Shown: piece by piece, positions 17,598 through 25,923 of the stretch
How positions within the stretch are numbered: position 1 is the first letter of the stretch
How the letters are laid out: each line of letters starts with the position of its first letter
DNA from: Fructilactobacillus fructivorans
GTDB lineage: Bacteria > Bacillota > Bacilli > Lactobacillales > Lactobacillaceae
Length of the DNA stretch: 64,000 nt
NCBI RefSeq assembly: GCF_001434095.1
Contig: NZ_AZDS01000002.1
Coordinates: 1-64,000, forward strand
Reading direction: 5' to 3'
The notes under the pieces: generated by a model
The model's database searches: none
What the model saw: only the letters and a program-made list of their open reading frames with translations
What the model was told of the DNA's origin: nothing
Made by a program: the position numbers and the translations under genes

Positions 17598-18695
17598 TTA
17601 TTCAAAAATAGTAGTAAGATATTTTGAATTTGGGTTAATATTTATTCCTAATCCAGTGGTTTTAGGAAGATATATTTTTCCATTTAGTGAGGGTATCATA
17701 CCTCCACTAAATGGAGTATCACTTACATAATCAAGCCCATCTAGATCTATGAAACTAACATTCGATAAGCCAGCACTTAAGTAAGCTGCCATACTCAGTG
17801 AAATATTTACTTCAGAAGTACACCCAAAAAGACATCTAATTCTTCTTTTTTTGGCAAAATTAGCTATACGTATTGCTTCTATCGGTCCACCACACTTAAT
17901 AAGTTTAATATTAATAAGATCAGCATATTTTCCATTAATTATTTTCTCAGCATCTTCAAGCCCAAATACTGATTCATCAGCAACAATAGGAATATGACTA
18001 AACCGTTTTACTTCCCTCATCCCATCTAAGTCATTTGCATTAACTGGTTGCTCAATAAAATCAACTTTTATATCAGAATTTTGCAACTTGTCAATATATG
18101 TAATTGCTTGTTGGCGTGACCACGCTTGATTAGGATCAATACGGATAGATACCCCTTTACCTAATAAATCTTTAACATTTAGAATCCGATTTAACTCATC
18201 AGTACCACGACTAACTTTATATTTTATACATTTATATCCAGCTCGGATGGTTGAGATGGTTGCTTTTCTAGTATCACTTTCATTCATAACACTAATCGTT
18301 GTATCATTTTGAAGGTATTGCATTGGTTCGCCAATATTTAAATATTTATCTATAGATTTTCCCTCAGATTGCGAAATAGCATCAACCATAGCAACTTCGA
18401 TACCATATTTTGATGAATGGTATTGATTCGTATTAGTTAATATTGACAATGCGGATCGAACATCCATACCCGTAATCATATCTACAATATTTTTTGAATA
18501 CTCTACCATGTCCTTAAATGATTCACCCGTAAGCTTATAATTTTCAGCAGATTCACCGTATCCCTTTGAACCATCTTCAAGTACAATTTGATAAATCAAA
18601 CTTTGCAACTTTGTAGAAGTACGAATATTGGTAATAAATGGCTTCGAAAGCGGCATCATTAACTTAGATATTTTAACTTTTTGTATTTTCATCAT
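17598..18695 (-). CDS. Dipeptide epimerase, L-Ala-D/L-Glu epimerase type (enolase superfamily)
   Basis: About 365 residues. Enzymes of this kind racemise the glutamate in L-Ala-D-Glu from peptidoglycan turnover. The muconate-lactonising subgroup pattern is complete: the catalytic KxK (IKYKVSRG), the metal ligands in RIDPNQAW, EQPV and ADES, and the second base lysine in NIKLIKCGG. ATG 18695 is chosen because AGGGGGG lies 10 nt before it; an ATG at 18704 sits almost on the ribosome binding site. The gene is more AT-rich than its neighbours. Substrate is inferred from the superfamily only; a related acid-sugar or o-succinylbenzoate function is less likely. Confidence 0.8.
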   Translation of the reverse strand: MMKIQKVKISKLMMPLSKPFITNIRTSTKLQSLIYQIVLEDGSKGYGESAENYKLTGESFKDMVEYSKNIVDMITGMDVRSALSILTNTNQYHSSKYGIEVAMVDAISQSEGKSIDKYLNIGEPMQYLQNDTTISVMNESDTRKATISTIRAGYKCIKYKVSRGTDELNRILNVKDLLGKGVSIRIDPNQAWSRQQAITYIDKLQNSDIKVDFIEQPVNANDLDGMREVKRFSHIPIVADESVFGLEDAEKIINGKYADLINIKLIKCGGPIEAIRIANFAKKRRIRCLFGCTSEVNISLSMAAYLSAGLSNVSFIDLDGLDYVSDTPFSGGMIPSLNGKIYLPKTTGLGININPNSKYLTTIFE

Positions 18696-18792
18696 TCTGT
18701 TCATGCCCCCCTAAAAACAATTAGTTTAAATTCATTTAATATTATTAGTACAAAGTATAGTCATATTTGAGCTAAGCTTATAAATTGTTCAT

Positions 18793-18821
18793 GTTATAGG
18801 TCCTTTAAGAGCGCTTGTCAA
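18793..18821 (-). promoter_or_regulatory. Promoter of the dipeptide epimerase gene
   Basis: On the minus strand TTGACA (18816-18821) and TATAAC (18793-18798) are 17 bp apart, about 95 bp before the gene. Confidence 0.7.
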
Positions 18822-18898
18822 GCTGTTCACAATATGTTTCCAAATATTATTATTAAAATTCTTAGTGTATAAACATGAGTAATTTGATCATGAACAAA

Positions 18899-18942
18899 AA
18901 ATACCAACTAACCCATTTTAGATTAGTTGGTATTTTGTTTTA
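18899..18942 (-). terminator. Terminator after the phn-type transporter operon
   Basis: AAATACCAACTAA pairs with TTAGTTGGTATTT around a loop of about 10 nt, followed on the minus strand by TTTTTTGTTC. It lies 9 bp after the last permease gene. Confidence 0.85.
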
Positions 18943-18950
18943 ATTATCAT

Positions 18951-19757
18951 TTAAACTAATTTCTTCCGAATATAACCAGAACAACCGTCAATCACCATTA
19001 CCATGACGACGATTCCGAACAAAATGATTCCAACTCGCGGCCAGTTTCGAGTGTTCAAAGCCATGATCATCGGCGCACCAATTCCGCCAGCTCCTACCAA
19101 ACCAAGGATGGAGGCAGAACGAACGGAGATTTCAAAACTATACAAGGTGTACGAAATCAAAGCTGGTAAGATCGTGGGCCACGTCGATAGTGCGAAAACC
19201 TGGGGTTTACTGCCACCGGCGGCCACAATTGAGTATTCCGAACTATGATTCATTTCTTCAATTGACTCTGAGAACAATTTTCCTAGCATTCCAATTGAAT
19301 GAATTCCAAGGGCCATAACACCGGCAAAACTACCAGGTCCCACGGCTTTAATGAACATAATTGCCAGTACAATCTCGGGGAAAGCTCGGATTGCGGTCAG
19401 AAGAAAGGTTCCCACTTTGGAAGTCACATTATACTTGCTGTTCTTGCTTCTGGAAGCAAAGAAGGCAAAGGGAACACTGATGATGGCGGCAATGATGGTT
19501 CCTAAAAACGCAATTGCTAGGGTCATAATCAGTTGGGAAACGAGGTCTTCTCCACTGCCGTTATAGATATAAGCCCAGTCGGGATGAATTAGTCCCATGA
19601 AAATGGATTTCGAAACCGTCCCAGCCGATTCCTGAATATGACTAAATTTCATGTCAGAAAAACACCAGCCATAGATCACAATAATGATAATGCCCCAGAC
19701 GATCCAACTGTAGCGATCTCGACGCTTTTGTTTTTCGTTAATTTTGGGAATGGTCAC
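18951..19757 (-). CDS. phnE: Phosphonate/phosphite-type ABC transporter permease (second PhnE)
   Basis: 268 residues with about six membrane spans and the binding-protein-dependent permease signature near ILGLVGAGGIGAPMIMAL, which contacts the ATPase. It starts with GTG after AAGGAGG and overlaps the preceding permease as GTGA. It forms a heteromeric channel with the first PhnE and is powered by PhnC. The lower similarity between the two permeases indicates distinct subunits, not a recent duplication. Confidence 0.88.
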   Translation of the reverse strand: MTIPKINEKQKRRDRYSWIVWGIIIIVIYGWCFSDMKFSHIQESAGTVSKSIFMGLIHPDWAYIYNGSGEDLVSQLIMTLAIAFLGTIIAAIISVPFAFFASRSKNSKYNVTSKVGTFLLTAIRAFPEIVLAIMFIKAVGPGSFAGVMALGIHSIGMLGKLFSESIEEMNHSSEYSIVAAGGSKPQVFALSTWPTILPALISYTLYSFEISVRSASILGLVGAGGIGAPMIMALNTRNWPRVGIILFGIVVMVMVIDGCSGYIRKKLV

Positions 19758-20548
19758 TGTAGTTTCCTCCTTAGATAATTGCTAAGGATGTCGATTACTA
19801 GGACAGTTGCAAACGTTGCTAGAATTACAACCGCCGTTTCCGAATAATTAAATTCGTCAATGGTCTGCTGCAGGTACAATCCTAATCCACCTGCACCAAC
19901 GTATCCTAAGACGGTTGAAGAACGAACATTCACTTCGAGGGTGTACAAGAAGAAACTGCAGAACTGTCCCGCAATTTGGGGAATAATCGCCAACCGAATA
20001 ATTTGGATAATGCTGGCACCAGAAGCCTTCATTGCTTCTGCTGGACCCATATCGACCGTCTCCAACACTTCGTAGAAAAGCTTGGAAATCATCCCAAACG
20101 AGAAAATCGCCAGGGTGATCGTTCCAGTTGTGGGACCAATGCCAAAGATGGCTACCAGGATGGCAGCAAGCAGTAGGGATGGCAACGTTCGAAAAATATC
20201 TAAGACAAAGCGTGATGTGCCATGAACAACCTTACTGTGATCCAGATTACGAGCCGCCAGGAAAGCCGCTGGAATTGCAAAAATCGTTCCAATCGTGGTT
20301 CCTAAGATAGCCATCTGAACCGTCTGGACCAGTGGATCCCAGATGAAACTAAAGTAGGACCAGTCTGGATTACTCATCTGACCGATTAAAACCCCAAACT
20401 GAGCAATGTTAGAGACAAATAAACTTGGATCGACCCCACAAATCTTCAGCGAGTAAAGAAACAGGACAATTAGGATGGCAATCACGATCATGCCCTTAAT
20501 ATGATATTTTTTTACAAATGATCGCCTGGGCACTTCGCTAGTATGCAT
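19754..20548 (-). CDS. phnE: Phosphonate/phosphite-type ABC transporter permease (first PhnE)
   Basis: 264 residues, about six spans, with the permease loop VLGYVGAGGLGLYLQQTIDEF. ATG overlaps the phnC stop (TAATG) and has GGGAGG upstream, so translation is coupled. It pairs with the downstream permease to form the membrane channel of the importer. Confidence 0.88.
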   Translation of the reverse strand: MHTSEVPRRSFVKKYHIKGMIVIAILIVLFLYSLKICGVDPSLFVSNIAQFGVLIGQMSNPDWSYFSFIWDPLVQTVQMAILGTTIGTIFAIPAAFLAARNLDHSKVVHGTSRFVLDIFRTLPSLLLAAILVAIFGIGPTTGTITLAIFSFGMISKLFYEVLETVDMGPAEAMKASGASIIQIIRLAIIPQIAGQFCSFFLYTLEVNVRSSTVLGYVGAGGLGLYLQQTIDEFNYSETAVVILATFATVLVIDILSNYLRRKLQ

Positions 20549-21306
20549 TAGCTATTGCCTCCCTCGTAGATCTCCTTTAGATCATCGGGCGTCGACTGAG
20601 CAGCCGCTTTATCAAACACTAATTGTCCGTCCCGAATTCCAATAATTCGATCGGCAAACTCAAGTGCCAGGTCAATGGAATGTAGGTTAACAAGCACCGT
20701 ATCGTGATCCTTGACGTTTAGATTTCTTAAATCTTTCATGACGCCCTCACTCGTTTTGGGATCGAGTGAAGCCACGGGCTCATCAGCCAAAACTAGGTCA
20801 GGTTCTTGCATCATTGTCCGGGCAATGGCGACCCGCTGCATCTGTCCACCGGACAATGAGTCGGCTCGATCGTACAGCTTTTTTAACATATTTACGTGGT
20901 CCAGTGATCGGACCGCTTTTTCTTTGTCTCCCTTGCTGTAAAGTCCCAAAATGGTTTTCCAAGTTGAATAATAGCCAACTCTTCCACTTAAGACGTTTTT
21001 TTGAACTGTAAGACGATTAACTAAATTAAAGCTTTGAAAAATCATACCAATTTTGCGTCGAAAGTGACGGAGTTCCTTACCCTTTAACTTCGAAATGTCA
21101 GTACCATTGATGAAAATTTCACCATTAGTGATATCCTGCATTCGATTGATGGAACGAAAGAGTGTGCTTTTCCCCGCTCCGGATAGGCCGACCACGGCAA
21201 TGAATTCGCCACGTTTCACGTTAAAACTAATATCGTCTAATCCTTTGATACCGTTCGGATAAACCTTGGTCACATGATTCACTTGTAAAATGTCGGAATC
21301 GCTCAA
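20548..21306 (-). CDS. phnC: Phosphonate/phosphite-type ABC transporter ATP-binding protein
   Basis: 252 residues. Walker A is VGLSGAGKST, the ABC signature LSGGQMQRVAIAR and Walker B LVLADEPVASLDP, all normal. It starts at TTG with AGGAGG 6 nt upstream. Together with phnD and the two phnE genes it is a complete importer. No C-P lyase, phosphonatase or phosphite dehydrogenase gene lies nearby, so the imported compound cannot be named from this window. Confidence 0.92.
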   Translation of the reverse strand: MSDSDILQVNHVTKVYPNGIKGLDDISFNVKRGEFIAVVGLSGAGKSTLFRSINRMQDITNGEIFINGTDISKLKGKELRHFRRKIGMIFQSFNLVNRLTVQKNVLSGRVGYYSTWKTILGLYSKGDKEKAVRSLDHVNMLKKLYDRADSLSGGQMQRVAIARTMMQEPDLVLADEPVASLDPKTSEGVMKDLRNLNVKDHDTVLVNLHSIDLALEFADRIIGIRDGQLVFDKAAAQSTPDDLKEIYEGGNS

Positions 21307-21321
21307 TTTATTCCTCCTTAA

Positions 21322-22260
21322 TTATTCTTTCGTCTTGCTAATCTTGTTGGCTTGATCCATGTACGAATGGAGTTGCTTGAACTGAGCTTTCTGGTATGGA
21401 ACGTATCCCTCTTCTTGATAAATCTTGAAGATGATATCGTGTCCCTCTTTCGTCTTAGCCATGTTTTCGTATGCTTTGGCAATCTTGTTTTTCCATGACT
21501 TCGACATGTCACTTCGAGTGGCTACCACATCATTAGGAATGGCCTTAGTCGTATAGATAACCTTCGTGTCCTTCATAACGTTCGGATCGTCTTTTTGAAC
21601 AAGGGTCTGAGCGCCTTGGAAAGTAAAGGCGGCATCGTTGTTCTTGTTTAAAACGGAGAGAACAGCTTGATCGTAACCATTAATAACGTCGGTCTTAATG
21701 CCGTCCTTGTTGATGTTGATTCCGTGTTTCATGAGTTCCACAACGGGGTAGACGTAACCAGCCGTTGAATTAGGCGTCCCGATCGCAATTTTTTTACCCT
21801 TCAAATCATTAATATTGTTAATCCCACTGTCCTTGCGAACAACGACCGTGGAATAAAAATGATCTGACGTTTTATTAGTAAGCTGTAAAGTCTTCGGATC
21901 GCGAGCCTGTCTGGTAGCTTGAACCAGTGGGGCCACCTGATAATTCTTTTGTGCTAATACAAAATCACCAGGGTTCATCTCCGAAACGTCTAAAGTCTTA
22001 GATCCCATGGCTTGAACGAGTGAGTTCCCATCCGTTGAAACCTTGACTGTGACAGGGATATGTAACTGTTTCTCTAATTGTTTAGCAAGTGGTTTGGCTT
22101 CCGCGTTCGCTTGCCCTGCGTTAACTGATGGCGTAAATCCGACCGTTAACTTCTTGGGTTTGTAATTGCTAGACTGCTTGCCACAGCCTACTAATCCGAC
22201 TGATAAAAAGGTAAGTGCTGCTCCTGCGGTGATCCATTTCAAAGCTTTCTTAAGTTTCAT
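21322..22260 (-). CDS. phnD: Phosphonate/phosphate-type ABC transporter substrate-binding lipoprotein
   Basis: 312 residues with a lipoprotein signal ending in the lipobox LVGC (Cys about 26) and a PhnD-family periplasmic-binding fold: KLTVGFTPSVNAGQ at the start, a VVRKDSGINNINDLKGKKIAIGTPNSTAGYVYP segment in two parts, and VINGYDQAVLSVLNKNNDAAF. It would sit on the outer membrane leaflet and hand substrate to the PhnE pair. ATG 22260 has GGGAGGGAC upstream. It is the first gene of the operon, and an extended TGTATAAT-like -10 lies about 50 bp before it. Confidence 0.88.
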   Translation of the reverse strand: MKLKKALKWITAGAALTFLSVGLVGCGKQSSNYKPKKLTVGFTPSVNAGQANAEAKPLAKQLEKQLHIPVTVKVSTDGNSLVQAMGSKTLDVSEMNPGDFVLAQKNYQVAPLVQATRQARDPKTLQLTNKTSDHFYSTVVVRKDSGINNINDLKGKKIAIGTPNSTAGYVYPVVELMKHGININKDGIKTDVINGYDQAVLSVLNKNNDAAFTFQGAQTLVQKDDPNVMKDTKVIYTTKAIPNDVVATRSDMSKSWKNKIAKAYENMAKTKEGHDIIFKIYQEEGYVPYQKAQFKQLHSYMDQANKISKTKE

Positions 22261-22492
22261 TACGAAGTCCCTCCCAAAATTGTTGTACCAGACAAATTAA
22301 TAATACCATTATACATACAATTTTCAACATATATCTTTATATTGTTCGTATTTTATCCATTATTTGGATTTTTATAAGTACTTTGTTCAATTTATTAATT
22401 AATTAACGAATATTAGTAATTATAATAATTAAATGGATCACACCATTAAATACGTGCTGTTCAAGTCAAAATTTCGTTTAATAAAAATAATT

Positions 22493-22508
22493 TGTTTCAT
22501 GTGAAACT
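22493..22508. promoter_or_regulatory. parS-like site
   Basis: TGTTTCATGTGAAACT differs from the consensus TGTTTCACGTGAAACA at two positions. With three other such sites in the window it is a likely ParB-binding site. Confidence 0.6.
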
Positions 22509-22545
22509 ATTTTATTAGTTAATTTAACTCCAAATAATAAAATGA

Positions 22546-22678
22546 TTGACAAGCTAGTGAATTAGAAATAGAATTAAAGAGTAATAAAAAAAGGAAGAGA
22601 TGTCGTTACCATCTCTTCCCGCGCAGATTTATGTGTTATTGGGTAAAAAACTAATCTTTATGATTAGCTTTTTTTATT
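22546..22678 (+). ncRNA. Small RNA, copy A (orphan copy of the antisense RNA element)
   Basis: A promoter, TTGACA (22546-22551) and TAGAAT (22569-22574) with 17-bp spacing, precedes a transcript of about 95 nt starting near 22581. It has a 10-bp 5' hairpin (GGAAGAGATG / CATCTCTTCC) and a terminator (CTAATC / GATTAG plus T7). Two related copies lie at 22.75 and 60.55 kb. Unlike them, copy A has no convergent small reading frame after it. Confidence 0.7.
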
Positions 22679-22717
22679 ATCTCATATAATGGAATGACTT
22701 TTTATGTTAAATAATAA

Positions 22718-22853
22718 TTGACATTCTTCATCAACGGAAATAGAATAATAATATACTAAATAAAAAAGAAGAGATGCTGTTACCATCTCTTCTGCATAGG
22801 TTTAGTGTGTTATTGGTGATAAAAAGCTAATCTTTGCGGTTAGCTTTTTTTAT
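22718..22853 (+). ncRNA. Small RNA, copy B (putative antisense antitoxin RNA)
   Basis: TTGACA (22718-22723) and TAGAAT (22741-22746) are 17 bp apart. The transcript would start near 22753, with hairpin AGAAGAGATG / CATCTCTTCT and terminator AAGCTAA / TTAGCTT plus a T run. Its 3' end overlaps, in antisense, the end of a small hydrophobic reading frame on the minus strand. The arrangement matches type I toxin-antitoxin systems. Confidence 0.7.
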
Positions 22854-22954
22854 TATCGCGTATGCCTTAGCAAAATTAATTGCTGCACGCGAGACAATAA
22901 GAACCACTACTGCTAGTGGTACAATCCCAATAACCAACTTTCTTCTGTATTCAA
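22827..22954 (-). pseudogene. Small toxin-like membrane peptide, copy B, probably frame-broken
   Basis: The minus-strand frame ending at 22827 encodes a hydrophobic segment (VIGIVPLAVVVLIVS) and the tail INFAKAYAIIKKANRKD, nearly the same as the intact copy at 60.7 kb. The only start with a good ribosome binding site, TTG 22954 after GAGGTGA, is in another frame and stops after 13 codons. A one-base change near 22945-22950 would join them. A TTG at 22937 in the right frame has no ribosome binding site. The GAGGTG site can pair with CACCT upstream (22961-22985), hiding it. Confidence 0.55.
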
Positions 22955-23087
22955 ACGACTCACCTCTTCGTTAATTATTAAGGTGGAGATGAGGTTCAAC
23001 ACAGTAAACCTACTAAAGCTCCAATTGGCGATCAAATCAATTGTCGCTCTGTATATAATCATACCTAATTATTTCAGATAATGGAAC

Positions 23088-23130
23088 ACAAAAAGCATCC
23101 CCACTTCCAAAAAAGTGAGGATGCTTTTTA
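23088..23130 (-). terminator. Terminator after the LOG-family gene
   Basis: AAAAAGCATCC.CACTT and AAGTG.GGATGCTTTTT form a long stem ending in a T run on the minus strand, 6 bp after the stop codon. Confidence 0.85.
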
Positions 23131-23136
23131 CGTATC

Positions 23137-23706
23137 TTATTTCGTATAAGTTCTAATCTTTGGTGCTGTGTATGTGGTCATAAATTTATAGATTTCTGGC
23201 AGTGAGTCCGAAAAGAGTAACTTCTTGCGATCTTCTACCGTCAAAAATTCTTTTTCGGTCATTTCGTCGAACATTTTCTTCAAGGGATCATAGTATCCTT
23301 GTACGTTGTAGACTACGCATGGATCGTCATTATCTCCAATTCGCGCCCATGAAAATGCTTCAGAAATTTCTTCCAAAGTTCCTGGACCACCAGGAAGTGC
23401 GATGCATCCGTCAGACTGAGCAAGCATCTTTTGTTTCCGAATATCCATGTTAGGAACAACTTCTAGACTAGTAAGCCCATCCATGCTGGCCCCGCGATCA
23501 ACAAGTTCTTTGGGCATAATTCCATGAACGACGCCACCAAGTTCCAAGACGGTACTGGCGAGCAGACCCATGAGTCCAACTCCGCCTCCACCATAAACTA
23601 ATTCCAAATCGTGATTGACCAACCATTTAGCTAATTTCTTGGTAGCGTTTTGATATGCGGGATCGTTGCCAGGAGCAGCGCCGCAATATACTGCAACTGA
23701 TTTCAT
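23137..23706 (-). CDS. LOG-family nucleotide 5'-monophosphate phosphoribohydrolase (TIGR00730-like)
   Basis: About 189 residues. Family members release the base from (cytokinin-type) nucleoside monophosphates; in bacteria some act on AMP-like nucleotides. The Rossmann-like motif VYGGGGVGLMG and the family signature PGGPGTLEE with the downstream SWARIG are complete. ATG 23706 is preferred, since GAGG lies 9 nt before it and the upstream ATG at 23721 overlaps that site. It is a single gene. The physiological substrate in lactobacilli is not known to me. Confidence 0.85.
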   Translation of the reverse strand: MKSVAVYCGAAPGNDPAYQNATKKLAKWLVNHDLELVYGGGGVGLMGLLASTVLELGGVVHGIMPKELVDRGASMDGLTSLEVVPNMDIRKQKMLAQSDGCIALPGGPGTLEEISEAFSWARIGDNDDPCVVYNVQGYYDPLKKMFDEMTEKEFLTVEDRKKLLFSDSLPEIYKFMTTYTAPKIRTYTK

Positions 23707-23792
23707 TTTTATTTTCCTCATTTCAATTTATTTTTACATTAAGTAGTGTACCACGTCACTTCAAGTCAGTAGTAACAAGTGTTTGGGCAAAT

Positions 23793-23808
23793 TGTTTCAC
23801 GTGAAACT
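23793..23808. promoter_or_regulatory. parS site
   Basis: TGTTTCACGTGAAACT matches the ParB-binding consensus except for the last base. It lies between two genes, about 11 kb from dnaA. Confidence 0.8.
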
Positions 23809-23827
23809 CATTTTACTATAAACAATA

Positions 23828-24940
23828 TTAAACACCTTTACAATCTTCCATCAAAGAACTTATATTATATTCTCTCTCTTTAATTAATTCTCTGCTATTA
23901 ATATGTCTACTTCTGCCCTTATCACTTGCCCATTCATGAGGTGCTTCCATAACTCCTTCTTCCAGAAAGTTATCTTCTCCATATTTTAAATAATTAGAAA
24001 AATAATTATCACCGAAGTATTCTCCAATATCAAGTGGTTTAGGAACATCTCTTGAAGTTAACTTTTTTACTCCATGCATTTTATTTATATTTCTATAAAA
24101 CCTTAATTTGTATAATAAATAATAAATTAGTTCAATTCTAACAATTCTTTTTTTTATAAAAATATCATGTAACGATGTTCTATTTAAAAACACATCCACG
24201 GAATGACTTTCTCCATGTAATTCATACGTATATATATTTAAAGCATAAGCATATTTAAATATTTCGTCATAATACTTATTGACCAAATGTTGAACCAATT
24301 CGCCTAAATTATATAAAACATCACTTTTTAGATCAGTGTTAGAATATTTATCTTTTTTTATTTCTTTTTTTGACTTTTTCATTATATTTTGAATTACATA
24401 AATATATAATTCATTTAATTCTTTTACATCAACGTTAAAGTCATTATTTGTTGGCGTATTAAATCGTCCATAACGAAATTTTTTATAAAAATTATCCAAT
24501 TTTTGAAAAAAATACTTCTCTTTTTCATTTATAAATGAATTTTCTTTACTATTACTATTATAATAATCAATCAATTTAATCAACTTTATATTATTATGTC
24601 CATACAAAGCATTAGTTACTTCTTCCCCAAAAAATTCAAAAGATTTTGCTCTTTCATCATCCTTTTCATTTATAAAATACAACATTTCTACTGGGTGCTC
24701 ATTATTTAATTGAAAAAGTAAAATAATTTTACCTAATCTTTCAAAAGAAACACACATATTAACAAAAAATATAAAAGCAGACGATTCTATTCGATCTATT
24801 AACTCATCATTTGTACTTTCTTTATCTTTAAGTACAATATCATCATCATTCTCAATAGCTTCAAATCCCTTATAAATTAAATCACCACAAACACCTAACT
24901 CACGACCCAAATACCAATTAAAAAATGAATTTATATCCAT
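23828..24940 (-). CDS. Unrecognised AT-rich protein, possibly acquired
   Basis: 370 residues, soluble, very rich in Asn, Lys, Asp, Glu, Tyr and Ile. The DNA is far more AT-rich than the flanking genes, with long A/T runs, which suggests recent transfer. It starts at ATG 24940 after GGGTG. I do not recognise a named family. Conserved-looking blocks are FERLGKIILLF (66-76), YGHNNIKLI (113-121) and FYKKFRYGRFN (151-161); this ER...H...R pattern in an all-helical N-terminal half is reminiscent of HEPN-like domains, but the match is weak and no function is assigned. It has no operon partner: neighbours are more than 100 bp away or have their own signals. Confidence 0.7.
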   Translation of the reverse strand: MDINSFFNWYLGRELGVCGDLIYKGFEAIENDDDIVLKDKESTNDELIDRIESSAFIFFVNMCVSFERLGKIILLFQLNNEHPVEMLYFINEKDDERAKSFEFFGEEVTNALYGHNNIKLIKLIDYYNSNSKENSFINEKEKYFFQKLDNFYKKFRYGRFNTPTNNDFNVDVKELNELYIYVIQNIMKKSKKEIKKDKYSNTDLKSDVLYNLGELVQHLVNKYYDEIFKYAYALNIYTYELHGESHSVDVFLNRTSLHDIFIKKRIVRIELIYYLLYKLRFYRNINKMHGVKKLTSRDVPKPLDIGEYFGDNYFSNYLKYGEDNFLEEGVMEAPHEWASDKGRSRHINSRELIKEREYNISSLMEDCKGV

Positions 24941-25216
24941 TTTGTTTCACCCTATTTCATTAACCTGTTCAAAATAAAATCCAAAACACATTACCCCTGC
25001 TCTAGAATTTTATTTATTTTTTAACTTTTAACTTTTTAGACAATCAGTTTACCCTTATCATTACTGAATTAAATTACTGCAGTTAAACACTTCTGGTCGG
25101 AAAAGCATTATGATACTTGGTCAAATCCACAATCCAAATGTTTTTGCCTGACATGGATTCATATCAATACTACAATTAATTTTAGATTTTATCTTTTTGT
25201 AACAATCATTTTCACT

Positions 25217-25834
25217 CTACTTATCATAAATATGAGCATCATATTTAAAGGGATGCTCCTTAAATAACTTACTGTAAAAAGCACTTTCGGCGAAAGCTCG
25301 ATTCAACTTCTTTATATCGCCATGCTTTCCCGGTGCATCCTTAACAAAGTTTCCATCTACACCAAAATTCTTGTCGACATTTCGAACTGATGTCGGTTTT
25401 GGGAGGGTGAAAAAGCCCAATTGTCCAAGCGTCGGCAAAAGTGCGGGGTACGAGAATTGACCACCACGCGAATTATTAGAATAGGTAATAATTTTAGCGG
25501 GTTTCCCCTTTGCTTCAAACGCCAAGAAGTCGAGTGCATTCTTCAAAACGGCGGGGAAGGAATGGTTATATTCGGGAACCAAAAAGATATATCCATCCGC
25601 CTGCCGCATGTCATCAACCCATCTTTGTTCATTGGGCTTTAAGACTCGATTGGGGTTGTCCATCGGCGCCATGCTTTCGTAGAAAAACGGTAAATTGTAG
25701 TCCGATAAACTTATAAAATTAAACTTAACATCATTTACTTTTTCGAACTCATCCTGTCTCTTAAGAAGATACTTAAAGAGCCGTCTGCCAAGGCTTTCAT
25801 CCCTGGTGCTTCCTAAAATCACATTAATTATCAT
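25217..25834 (-). CDS. NADPH-dependent FMN reductase-like flavoprotein
   Basis: About 205 residues with the flavodoxin-like fold of the FMN_red family: phosphate-binding loop GSTRDESLGRRL, the VPEYNHSFPAVLKNALDFL segment that packs on FMN, and a conserved SNNSRGGQ loop. Such enzymes reduce quinones, azo dyes or flavins at the expense of NAD(P)H. ATG 25834 is chosen because GGAGG lies 8 nt before it; an earlier ATG at 25849 is not so placed. A paralogue lies at 62.8 kb. The true substrate is unknown. Confidence 0.87.
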   Translation of the reverse strand: MIINVILGSTRDESLGRRLFKYLLKRQDEFEKVNDVKFNFISLSDYNLPFFYESMAPMDNPNRVLKPNEQRWVDDMRQADGYIFLVPEYNHSFPAVLKNALDFLAFEAKGKPAKIITYSNNSRGGQFSYPALLPTLGQLGFFTLPKPTSVRNVDKNFGVDGNFVKDAPGKHGDIKKLNRAFAESAFYSKLFKEHPFKYDAHIYDK

Positions 25835-25881
25835 CGGCCTTACCTCCATTCCCTTCTAATAATTATACCCTAGTAAAAATA

Positions 25882-25917
25882 AAAAAACCGAACCAGCCAT
25901 CTCTAGCCGATCCGGAA
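25882..25917 (-). terminator. Terminator after the ribokinase fusion gene
   Basis: An imperfect stem, CCGGATCGGCT / AGCCATCTC.GGTTCGG type, followed by TTTTTTTATTTTT on the minus strand, just after the stop at 25924. Confidence 0.65.
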
Positions 25918-25923
25918 ATTTAC

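Noticed and set aside
18805-18821. cre site before the dipeptide epimerase gene
   Set aside because: GCGCTTGTCA looks similar at first, but the alignment to the CcpA consensus has four mismatches.
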